From the NCBI GenBank assembly GCA_934373375.1, contig CAKROP010000024.1, positions 1 to 14,023 on the forward strand: DNA of 14,023 nt. Direction: 5' to 3'. The stretch's first letter is position 1, and every line of letters starts with the position of its first letter. The notes under the pieces were generated by a model that was given only the letters and a program-made list of their open reading frames with translations, was not told where the DNA came from and ran no database searches. Positions 1-6,752 of this stretch are shown here, one piece after another. The translations under genes and the position numbers were made by a program. This stretch comes from an uncultured Anaerosacchariphilus sp. (GTDB lineage Bacteria > Bacillota > Clostridia > Lachnospirales > Lachnospiraceae).

Positions 1-1
1 T

Positions 2-2020
2 GGGGATATCGTGATTCTGCTCCGCAGCCTGACCGGCTGGGGTGATGTGTACGCCCGGGTGCTGAACGCGGCGGGTATTCCGGCCCATACGGAATCCCGG
101 ACAGGATATTTTACGACCATCGAGATTCAGACCCTCTTAAATCTGCTCCGCATCGTGGATAATCCGCGTCAGGATATCCCTTTGGCGGCGGTGCTGAAGT
201 CCATGCTCGGCGGCTTTACAGATGTGGAACTGGCGAAGATTAAGAGCGCTTATCCGGATGTGAAGTTTCATGAGGCGTGCATGCGGTATGCAGGGGAATG
301 TAATTCTGCCATAGGGGAGAAAGCTTGCGACAACGAAGAAGGCAGCATAAAAGAGTCAGGAACCGTATTGATAGGAAAGAAAATTACGATAGAAAATACG
401 GATTCAACGGAGAAAAAACCAGAACAAGGGATAAAAATAGAAGAACAGCCACAATTAGAAAAGGAAATTCAGATAAAGCTACATGATTTCTACCTCAATC
501 TCCGTACTTACCGCCAACGCGCCGAATTTCTCCCCATCCACGAACTTATCGAGGAGCTCCTTCAGACCACCGGCTACGGCGACTACCTGGCGGCGGAGCC
601 GGCGGGAGCCCAGCGGGAGGCCAATGTGCGGATGCTTATCGAGCGGGCCATTGCCTTTGAGAAGACCAGCTACCGGGGCTTGTTCCATTTTGTCAGATAT
701 ATGGAGCAGCTGCAGAGCTATAATGAGGATTTCGGCGAGGCCGGTATCCTGGGTGAAAATGAAGACGCTGTCCGTATTATGACCATCCATAAGAGCAAGG
801 GTCTGGAATTCCCCGTTGTCATCGTGGCAGGCCTGGGCAAGAGCTTCAACCGCCAGGACATCCGGAGCCGGGTAGTGATTCATCCGGAGCTGGGCGTTGG
901 CGTAGACTGGGTGGACGCGGCGATGCGCACCCGCACGGCTTCTCTGCCCAAACGGGTGCTGCAAAAGGCTTTGGATTTGGAGATGCTGGGCGAGGAATTG
1001 CGAGTCCTTTATGTGGCATTTACCAGAGCGAAGGAAAAATTGATTTTGCTGGGAAGCGCGGCGAAGCTGGAGGAGAAGATGCGAAAAACCCTGTCCTTCC
1101 GGGCTATTTCCACGGCGGGCACCTATCTGGACTGGGTACTTCCGGCTGTGGCAGGAAGTGAGGAGAGTCCCTTCGAAGTAAAAACAGTGACACTGGAAGG
1201 TCAGACGGAAGAAGCGCTGATCCGGCAGATGGAAAAGGAAGAGCAGCGGGAGGCTTTTGCGCGGCCAGACGAACTTCCGGGAGCGGATGAGGAGTACGCA
1301 AAGCTGCTGGAAGATCAGTTATCTTATACCTATCCCTGGCAGGATGACATTTCCCTGCGTGGTAAATTCAGCGTATCCGAGCTGAAGAAAATGGGGCAGA
1401 CCGAGGAGGAAGACGAGGATACCCTGCTCTATCCGGTGGAAGAAATCGTGCCCTATATTCCGCGGTTTATGTCAGACAAAGAGCCGGTCAGCGGAGCAGC
1501 CAGAGGTACGGCTTATCACCGGGCGCTAGAATGTCTGGATTTCCGGGGACTGTACCATTCGGAAAAGGTGAAAGAAGGACTGGAGCGTCTGGTGGAGGAA
1601 GGACGTATGACCCGGGAACAGGCAGACGTGGTGCGTCCCTACGATATCTATGCCTTCGCCCAGACGCCGCTGGCGAAGCGCATGAGCGCAGCCCGGGACC
1701 GGAATGAGTTCCATACAGAGCAGCCCTTTGTAATTCAGTTGCCCGCCCGGGAGCTGGAGATCGGCTGTGAAAGCGACGAGCCGGTTCTGATCCAGGGAAT
1801 CATCGACGCCTGGTTCTATGAGAAAAATGGAAATGGGGAAAACGAGATTGTCGTTGTGGATTACAAGACCGATTTTGTAAAAGACGGTGGAGAACTCCTG
1901 AAAAAATATAAGAAACAGTTGGACTATTATCAATTGACCCTGGAACGGCTCACAGGAAAACGGGTGAAGGAGAAGATTATCTACTCCTTCTGCCTGAAGG
2001 AAGAGATTCACGCAGAGTAA
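2..2020 (+). CDS. addA: AddA (RexA) ATP-dependent nuclease-helicase subunit, C-terminal part, 5' truncated by window edge
   Basis: This is the C-terminal portion of the AddA subunit of the AddAB (RexAB) helicase-nuclease, which resects double-strand DNA breaks for RecA recombination. The frame is open from base 2, so the GTG at 11 is an internal codon (reading GDIVILLRS) and the Walker A region lies upstream of the window. Counting from base 11, helicase motif V is near residues 256-275 (IMTIHKSKGLEFPVVIVAGL) and motif VI near 330-347 (RVLYVAFTRAKEKLIL). The RecB-family nuclease domain follows: RGTAYHRALE near 500, GIIDAW near 595, VVDYKTD near 616 and KKQLDYYQ near 633, which supply the metal-binding Asp and the Asp-Lys and Gln-Tyr motifs. 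It is an active-looking nuclease. About 60 hydrophilic residues (nt 296-480) are A-rich and atypical. addB would be expected upstream. About 670 of the usual 1,200 or so residues are visible. Confidence 0.95.
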   Translation, partial: GDIVILLRSLTGWGDVYARVLNAAGIPAHTESRTGYFTTIEIQTLLNLLRIVDNPRQDIPLAAVLKSMLGGFTDVELAKIKSAYPDVKFHEACMRYAGECNSAIGEKACDNEEGSIKESGTVLIGKKITIENTDSTEKKPEQGIKIEEQPQLEKEIQIKLHDFYLNLRTYRQRAEFLPIHELIEELLQTTGYGDYLAAEPAGAQREANVRMLIERAIAFEKTSYRGLFHFVRYMEQLQSYNEDFGEAGILGENEDAVRIMTIHKSKGLEFPVVIVAGLGKSFNRQDIRSRVVIHPELGVGVDWVDAAMRTRTASLPKRVLQKALDLEMLGEELRVLYVAFTRAKEKLILLGSAAKLEEKMRKTLSFRAISTAGTYLDWVLPAVAGSEESPFEVKTVTLEGQTEEALIRQMEKEEQREAFARPDELPGADEEYAKLLEDQLSYTYPWQDDISLRGKFSVSELKKMGQTEEEDEDTLLYPVEEIVPYIPRFMSDKEPVSGAARGTAYHRALECLDFRGLYHSEKVKEGLERLVEEGRMTREQADVVRPYDIYAFAQTPLAKRMSAARDRNEFHTEQPFVIQLPARELEIGCESDEPVLIQGIIDAWFYEKNGNGENEIVVVDYKTDFVKDGGELLKKYKKQLDYYQLTLERLTGKRVKEKIIYSFCLKEEIHAE

Positions 2021-2067
2021 GGAAACTGTATGCAGAGAAAAGTGATTCTACAGAAAGAGAGAAAGTT

Positions 2068-2559
2068 TTGACAGAAACGGATTCGATAGAAATGGATTTA
2101 ATCGAGACAGTATCATTTTTAGGAAGAAGCTTGAAACTTGAGATTCAGTCCCATGCCTGGAAAAACCGTGCGGTGGCTTCAGGCGATACTCTATACCTGT
2201 TCCTGCGCGCAGACGCAAGCACGGAAGAAAAGGAAAAACTGATACAGACCTGGAAGAAGGAAAGCCTGCGAAAAGAGGTAGCCCGTCGGCTTCCGGTCTG
2301 GGAGAAAAAGACCGGTCTCTACTGCTCCTGCTGGCAGATTCGCGATATGAAGACCCGCTGGGGCACCTGCAATGTGAAGACCCGGAAGGTGTGGCTGAGC
2401 CTACAGCTTGCGAACCTCGGTCCGGAATGTCTGGAATATGTCATTCTCCATGAACTGACCCACCTCTATGAGCCCAGCCACAACGCTCGCTTCAAAGCCT
2501 ATCTGGACAGCCAGATGCCGGAATGGCGGCAGATTCAGGAAAGTATGCGGGTGCGATAA
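2068..2559 (+). CDS. YgjP-like zinc metallopeptidase (DUF45/SprT-clan)
   Basis: This is a small metal-dependent hydrolase of the YgjP/DUF45 family, related to the SprT/WLM metallopeptidase clan. The signature is at the C-terminal half: KTRWGTC, then VILHELTHLYEPSHNARF, giving an HExxH zinc site (H128, E129, H132) and a further His at 138, counting from the TTG start. The length of about 160 residues fits the family. The physiological substrate of the family is not well established. The start is uncertain: TTG 2068 follows a purine-rich stretch (AGAGAGAAAG), while ATG 2092 is in frame but has a weak ribosome site. The conserved region starts after both. It lies 47 bp after addA with no terminator between, so co-transcription with addA is likely. 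No signal peptide is seen, so it should be cytosolic. Confidence 0.85.
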   Translation: MTETDSIEMDLIETVSFLGRSLKLEIQSHAWKNRAVASGDTLYLFLRADASTEEKEKLIQTWKKESLRKEVARRLPVWEKKTGLYCSCWQIRDMKTRWGTCNVKTRKVWLSLQLANLGPECLEYVILHELTHLYEPSHNARFKAYLDSQMPEWRQIQESMRVR

Positions 2560-2581
2560 GGAACAGAACCGGGAAAATGCA

Positions 2582-2613
2582 GGAGAAAATCTGGTGAAGA
2601 ATGGATTTTCTCC
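2582..2613. repeat. Perfect 10-bp inverted repeat just upstream of the ATPase promoter
   Basis: GGAGAAAATC (2582-2591) is repeated as GATTTTCTCC (2604-2613) with a 12-base spacer. It sits 22 bases after the ygjP-like stop and ends 2 bases before the -35 hexamer at 2616. No T-run follows on the plus strand, so it is not a classic intrinsic terminator. It could be an operator or an mRNA 3'-end stem. Confidence 0.6.
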
Positions 2614-2615
2614 GG

Positions 2616-2644
2616 TTGAATCCGAAGAACGAATTGTGTATAAT
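2616..2644 (+). promoter_or_regulatory. Sigma-A type promoter for the Lon-like ATPase gene
   Basis: TTGAAT (2616-2621), a 17-bp spacer and a perfect TATAAT (2639-2644). Transcription would begin near 2651, leaving a leader of about 68 bases. The leader can form a small hairpin (GCAGT 2668-2672 with ACTGC 2681-2685, plus CC/GG inside) before the Shine-Dalgarno sequence. Confidence 0.75.
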
Positions 2645-2718
2645 GAGCGGAGAAAGAACGTCAGACGGCAGTTCCACCGGACTGCGGATTGCAAAAGATA
2701 AATAAAAGGAGTAACGAC

Positions 2719-4206
2719 ATGCCAGTATTCGATTTTAACAGTGCCCTGGCAGGCGCGCCGAAGGAGCCGGAGTGTACCTATACCACTTACCGTACCAATG
2801 CGTCGGAGGCCAGCCCGGAGCAGCCGATTCTTCTTCTGGATAACAAGAAGCGCCAGTGGAAGCATCATTCCTGCGGCGTCTTTACCAACCCGGCCAAGCA
2901 GACGGCCTTTGAATTCAAGGAAGAGGATGGAAAATTCAACGCGGATATTCTTTTGATTGACGCCCGTTTTGTGAGCCTGATCAAATGGCTGGGCGAGCAT
3001 CAGATCCACGTACGCCTGTCCGGCGCCAACCGGGAGGATGGATATGCCGTATACAAGATTCGGGAGACAGCCTTCGGCGGAGGCACCAAGCTTTCTGCAG
3101 AGGATGGCTTTCTGCAGTTTATGATCGACCGGCTTTTTGCCAGCAACGCGCCTTCAGAGGAGGAGACGGACGAGGATCAGGACGAGGCCGGCGATGACAT
3201 GAAGCTGACCAGTCTCCAGAGCATCACTGATTTCATGACCTGTGCAGGCCGTACGCTTCCGGACAATATTCAGCTCTGGGCCAGAAGAAACCTGGCTGTG
3301 GCCCGCTCCCATGAGGTATCCCCGGAGGAGAAGCGGCACGCCCAGAGAGCCCTGTCTATCATGATGAATATTCAGTGGAAGAGCAATTATTTTGAGTCCA
3401 TTGATCCAACGGAGGCACGCAGAATTCTTGATGAAGAGCTCTACGGCATGGAGAAAGTAAAGCAGCGTATTATCGAAACCATCATACAGATTAACCGTAC
3501 CCATACACTTCCGGCTTACGGACTGCTACTGGTGGGTCCGGCCGGAACCGGAAAATCCCAGATTGCCTATGCGGTGGCGCGCATCCTGAAGCTGCCGTGG
3601 ACCACCCTGGACATGAGCTCCATCAACGATCCGGAGCAGCTGACCGGAAGTTCCCGTGTCTATGCCAACGCGAAGCCGGGTATCATCATGGAGGCGTTTT
3701 CCATGTCAGGCGAGTCTAACCTGGTGTTCATTATCAATGAGCTGGACAAGGCCAACGCCGGAAAGGGCAATGGCAATCCGGCGGATGTGCTTCTGACCCT
3801 GCTGGATAACCTGGGCTTCACTGACAACTATATGGAGTGTATGGTGCCCACCGTAGGCGTGTACCCCATTGCAACAGCCAATGATAAGAGCCAGATCAGC
3901 GCGCCGCTCATGTCCCGTTTCGCAGTGATTGATATTCCGGATTACACGGAGGAAGAGAAAAAGGTGATTTTTTCCAGATTTGCATTACCAAAGGTACTGA
4001 AGCGGATGAGTCTTCGTAAGGATGAGTGCATCGTGACGCCGGAAGGCCTGGATGCAGTCATTGCCAGGTATGCGGATACGACCGGAATCCGTGACCTGGA
4101 GCAGGCGGCGGAGCATATCGCGGCCAATGCGTTGTACCAGATTGAGGTAAATGGAGTAAAAGCCGTGAAATTTGATGCACAGATGGTGGAAGAACTGCTG
4201 GGGTAA
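2719..4206 (+). CDS. AAA+ ATPase with Lon-type ATPase module but no Lon peptidase domain
   Basis: A 495-residue AAA+ ATPase of unknown job. Start ATG 2719 is chosen because AAAGGAG lies 7 bases upstream; the frame is open further up from a TTG at 2689 without that support. Residues 1-150 form an unrecognised N-terminal domain. An acidic linker follows (EEETDEDQDEAGDD, near 155-168), then a helical segment. From about 235 the sequence follows the Lon ATPase order: RRILDEELYGMEKVKQRI, Walker A GPAGTGKS (273-280), Walker B region VFIINELDK with Asn340 where Asp is usual and Glu341 kept, sensor 1 Asn388 (TANDK), a candidate arginine finger Arg400 (LMSRF) and sensor 2 Arg458 (TGIRDLEQ). It ends at the small AAA subdomain, and the Ser-Lys peptidase domain of Lon is absent. 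It may be a chaperone or remodelling motor, but the substrate is unknown. It has its own promoter and terminator, so it appears monocistronic. Confidence 0.85.
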   Translation: MPVFDFNSALAGAPKEPECTYTTYRTNASEASPEQPILLLDNKKRQWKHHSCGVFTNPAKQTAFEFKEEDGKFNADILLIDARFVSLIKWLGEHQIHVRLSGANREDGYAVYKIRETAFGGGTKLSAEDGFLQFMIDRLFASNAPSEEETDEDQDEAGDDMKLTSLQSITDFMTCAGRTLPDNIQLWARRNLAVARSHEVSPEEKRHAQRALSIMMNIQWKSNYFESIDPTEARRILDEELYGMEKVKQRIIETIIQINRTHTLPAYGLLLVGPAGTGKSQIAYAVARILKLPWTTLDMSSINDPEQLTGSSRVYANAKPGIIMEAFSMSGESNLVFIINELDKANAGKGNGNPADVLLTLLDNLGFTDNYMECMVPTVGVYPIATANDKSQISAPLMSRFAVIDIPDYTEEEKKVIFSRFALPKVLKRMSLRKDECIVTPEGLDAVIARYADTTGIRDLEQAAEHIAANALYQIEVNGVKAVKFDAQMVEELLG

Positions 4207-4231
4207 TTTCATAAAGATTTTCAGACGAAAG

Positions 4232-4272
4232 ATGACGCAGAACACCCGGGAACGGGGAAGCTGCGTCATTTT
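4232..4272 (+). terminator. Intrinsic terminator after the Lon-like ATPase gene
   Basis: ATGACGCAG (4232-4240) pairs perfectly with CTGCGTCAT (4261-4269), followed by TTT. Inside the loop, CCCG (4245-4248) pairs with CGGG (4253-4256) around a GGAA tetraloop, with a symmetric 4x4 internal loop between the two stems. It lies between the ATPase stop and the convergent rpiR-like gene. It could serve both strands, but the T-run is better on the plus strand. Confidence 0.8.
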
Positions 4273-4288
4273 AATCTAAGAAACAAAC

Positions 4289-5140
4289 TTAATTTTCTCT
4301 GGTATAGGAAATAGCGTGCCGGATCTTTTTCAAGGATTCGTGGGCTCCATCTTCATTGTGGAACATGATCATCACAAAAAGGGCGTCCATGATGCACAGC
4401 TGCGACAGGCGGCTGGACAGAGATTCCGAGCGCCAGGTAATCTCCTCCGCTGTGGATACCAGCACGATATCTGCCATTTTGGCCAGAGGGGAAAGCGGGT
4501 AACTGGTCAGGACGATAAGTTTCGCCCCGTTTTCCTTCGCAAGCCCTGCGATAGCCAGCGTATCCTTGTTGAGGCCGGTATGGGAAATGAGAAACGCGCA
4601 GTCCTTTTCCGTGAGCAGGCCCGCGTTCATCAGCTGCAAATGATAATCTGAAGCATATCCGCAGGGGATGGGACTTCGCAGAAACTTGTGGTAGCTGTCG
4701 AAAGCCACGGCATTGGAGCCGCCGATACCGAAAAACCAGACCCGGTCTGCACTGCTCATGAGAGCGGCAGCCTTCTGAAACTGCCCGCCCCGGGCAATAT
4801 GCCGGGTATCCTCCAGAGCCTTGATGCTGGAGTCGAAGACCTTCTGCAGCATGGCGTCCGGGCTGTCCTGTTCGGAAATCTTCTCATGAATGGAGATTTC
4901 GGAATCAAATTCCTCAGTCAGCAGATTGACTTTGAAGTCCTTAAAGCCGTCGTAGCCCAGTTTTTTGGTAAATTGATAGACGGTAGAATCAGCGACTCCC
5001 AGATTGTGGGCCAGATCGCTGATGCTGCTTCGGGAAATCAGCTTGATGTTGGCGAGAATATAGTCGGCAATTTGTTTTTCTTTTGGGTTCATATCGCGGT
5101 AAGTACTTTTAATCCGCATTTTTACAGTAAGATGATTCAT
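4289..5140 (-). CDS. RpiR/MurR-family transcriptional regulator (HTH + SIS)
   Basis: A 283-residue sugar-phosphate-sensing repressor or activator. The start at 5140 (MNHLTVKMRIK) is chosen because GGAG lies 6 bases upstream; ATG 5152 is in frame but worse placed, and the long upstream extension of the frame runs into the divergent gnd gene. The N-terminal RpiR helix-turn-helix spans about residues 10-80 (SSISDLAHNLGVADSTVYQFTKKLGYDGF split across helices). The SIS sugar-phosphate isomerase-type domain follows from about 120, with FFGIGGSNAVAFDSYHKF and FLISHTGLNKDTLAIAGLAK, the usual phosphosugar-binding elements. Divergence from gnd suggests it senses a pentose-phosphate or gluconate-pathway sugar phosphate and controls gnd; this is an inference from position. 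The effector cannot be read from the sequence. Confidence 0.9.
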   Translation of the reverse strand: MNHLTVKMRIKSTYRDMNPKEKQIADYILANIKLISRSSISDLAHNLGVADSTVYQFTKKLGYDGFKDFKVNLLTEEFDSEISIHEKISEQDSPDAMLQKVFDSSIKALEDTRHIARGGQFQKAAALMSSADRVWFFGIGGSNAVAFDSYHKFLRSPIPCGYASDYHLQLMNAGLLTEKDCAFLISHTGLNKDTLAIAGLAKENGAKLIVLTSYPLSPLAKMADIVLVSTAEEITWRSESLSSRLSQLCIMDALFVMIMFHNEDGAHESLKKIRHAISYTREN

Positions 5141-5172
5141 GGCAGTCTCCATTTTCCGTACATTCTTTTTTA

Positions 5173-5201
5173 AGAGTAGCATAAAAAAAGGATTCTGTAA
5201 A
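5173..5201 (-). promoter_or_regulatory. Promoter of the RpiR-family regulator gene
   Basis: On the minus strand TTTACA (5201-5196), a 17-bp spacer and TACTCT (5178-5173), preceded by TGC as an extended -10. The start would be near 5166, giving a leader of about 26 bases before ATG 5140. The -10 hexamer is weak apart from the TG extension. Confidence 0.5.
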
Positions 5202-5203
5202 TC

Positions 5204-5218
5204 GAAAAAAGTTTTTTC
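5204..5218. promoter_or_regulatory. Candidate operator dyad between rpiR-like gene and gnd
   Basis: GAAAAAA-G-TTTTTTC is a 15-bp perfect odd palindrome lying between the two divergent -35 elements (ending at 5201 and starting at 5229). GAAA/TTTC half-sites are compatible with RpiR-family operators, but A/T runs can also make dyads by chance. Confidence 0.4.
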
Positions 5219-5228
5219 AAAAATTTTA

Positions 5229-5257
5229 TTTACAAAAAAATATTTTTCTGATATAGT
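5229..5257 (+). promoter_or_regulatory. Sigma-A promoter of gnd, with a dyad in its spacer
   Basis: TTTACA (5229-5234), exactly 17 bp, TATAGT (5252-5257). The start would be near 5264, 37 bases before ATG 5301. The spacer holds a 12-bp palindrome AAAAATATTTTT (5236-5247), placed where a bound repressor would block polymerase. Confidence 0.75.
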
Positions 5258-5300
5258 AAGGACACACACAGAAAATATCACGGAAAGAAGGAGAATTACG

Positions 5301-6752
5301 ATGAAAAAGGCGGATATCGGACTGATTGGACTGGCGGTTATGGGAGAAAATCTGGTGATGAATATGGAATCCAGAGGCTTTACCGTGGCGGTATATAACC
5401 GCAGTACAGAAAAGGTGGACAATTTTGTGAATGGCCGTGGAAAGGGAAAGCACATCATTGGCTGTAAAAGTATCGGGGAGCTGGTGGAGAATCTGGAGCG
5501 TCCGCGCAAAATCATGCTGATGATCCGCGCCGGAGAAGCTGTGGATCAGATGATTGCGCAGCTGGTACCGGTGTTGGAAGAGGGCGATATCATCATTGAC
5601 GGCGGCAATTCTTATTTCAAGGATACGATTCGAAGAACCAGGGAGCTCACAGAAAAAGGACTCTGCTATATCGGAACCGGCGTGTCCGGCGGCGAGGAGG
5701 GCGCTCTTCACGGTCCCTGTCTGATGCCGGGCGGCAACCCGCAGGCCTGGGAGGCAGTAAAGCCGATTTTCATGGCCATCAGCGCCAAGGTGGAAGGCGA
5801 TGTGCCCTGCTGTGAATGGATTGGCGGCGATGGAGCGGGTCATTTTGTAAAGATGGTTCATAATGGAATCGAGTATGGCGATATGCAGCTGATCTGCGAG
5901 GCCTACCAGCTCATGCGCGACGGTCTGGGCATGACGGCGGATGAGATGCACGAGGTCTTCGCGAAATGGAATGAGACGGAGCTTGACAGCTATCTGATGG
6001 AGATTACCCGGGATATTCTGGGCTTCCGGGATGAAAAGGGCGAAGCCGTGGTCGATCAGATTCTGGATACGGCAGGCCAGAAGGGAACCGGAAAATGGAC
6101 CAGCGAATCCGCGCTGGAGGAGGGCATTCCGCTGACACTGATCAGCGAGGCAGTGTCGGCCCGCTGCGTGGCTGCCCGGAAGGAGGAGCGCATGGAGGCG
6201 TCCGCTGCCTACGGAAGAAAATGCGGAAAAATCACCGAAGACAGAAAAACTTTTGTGGAACAGATTCGAAAAGCTCTTTACGCCGCAAAAATCATTTCCT
6301 ACGCTCAGGGATATTCTCTGATGAAAGCGGCTGCGGAGCATTACGGCTGGAAGCTGAACTACGGCGATATCGCGCTGATCTGGCGGGGCGGCTGCATCAT
6401 TCGAAGCGTGTTCCTGGGTAAAATCAAGGAAGCCTATGATAAGAACCCGGAGCTGCCAAACCTGATTCTGGATCCGTATTTCAAAGAAGCCATTGAATCC
6501 TCCCTGGAATCCTGGAGAAAGGTGGTAGCTGCAGGTGCGATAAACGGAATTCCGCTTCCGGCCATGAATGCGGCTCTGTTCTGGTTCGACAGTTATACCT
6601 GTGAAAACCTTCCGGCCAATCTGCTGCAGGCCCAGAGAGATTATTTCGGCGCGCATTGCTATGAGCGGCTCGACAGTCCGAGAGGTCAGATGTTCCATAC
6701 GAACTGGACCGGACATTCCGGAAGTACGGCAGCCGGAAGCTATAACGTCTGA
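5301..6752 (+). CDS. gnd: 6-phosphogluconate dehydrogenase, decarboxylating
   Basis: Cytosolic enzyme of the oxidative pentose phosphate pathway, oxidising 6-phosphogluconate to ribulose 5-phosphate and CO2 with reduction of NADP+. Start ATG 5301 has AAGAAGGAG upstream; the frame extends further up but that part has no ribosome site. The 483 residues match the full-length family. Residues 7-17 hold the dinucleotide-binding GLIGLAVMGEN, and Asn33-Arg34-Ser35 after the second strand suggests NADP+ preference. The substrate loop GVSGGEEGALHGPCLMPGG and the catalytic helix GHFVKMVHNGIEYGDMQ, with its Lys and Asn, are intact. IALIWRGGCIIRS and the C-terminal FHTNWTGHSG are also present. It is divergent from the RpiR-family regulator, which probably controls it. 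Its last 13 bp overlap the 3' end of the convergent MATE gene. Confidence 0.97.
   Translation: MKKADIGLIGLAVMGENLVMNMESRGFTVAVYNRSTEKVDNFVNGRGKGKHIIGCKSIGELVENLERPRKIMLMIRAGEAVDQMIAQLVPVLEEGDIIIDGGNSYFKDTIRRTRELTEKGLCYIGTGVSGGEEGALHGPCLMPGGNPQAWEAVKPIFMAISAKVEGDVPCCEWIGGDGAGHFVKMVHNGIEYGDMQLICEAYQLMRDGLGMTADEMHEVFAKWNETELDSYLMEITRDILGFRDEKGEAVVDQILDTAGQKGTGKWTSESALEEGIPLTLISEAVSARCVAARKEERMEASAAYGRKCGKITEDRKTFVEQIRKALYAAKIISYAQGYSLMKAAAEHYGWKLNYGDIALIWRGGCIIRSVFLGKIKEAYDKNPELPNLILDPYFKEAIESSLESWRKVVAAGAINGIPLPAMNAALFWFDSYTCENLPANLLQAQRDYFGAHCYERLDSPRGQMFHTNWTGHSGSTAAGSYNV

Noticed and set aside
4268..4281. 14-base identity ATTTTAATCTAAGA shared with 12193-12206
   Set aside because: In a 14-kb window about 0.4 such AT-rich matches are expected by chance, and the two contexts (a terminator tail and a gene's 3' end) have nothing in common.
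5139..5300. N-terminal extension of the gnd frame
   Set aside because: It covers both divergent promoters and lacks a ribosome site; ATG 5301 has AAGAAGGAG and fits the usual enzyme start.
5141..5515. Long N-terminal extension of the RpiR-family frame
   Set aside because: It would run across the gnd promoter and into gnd. The family length and the GGAG before ATG 5140 fit the short form.
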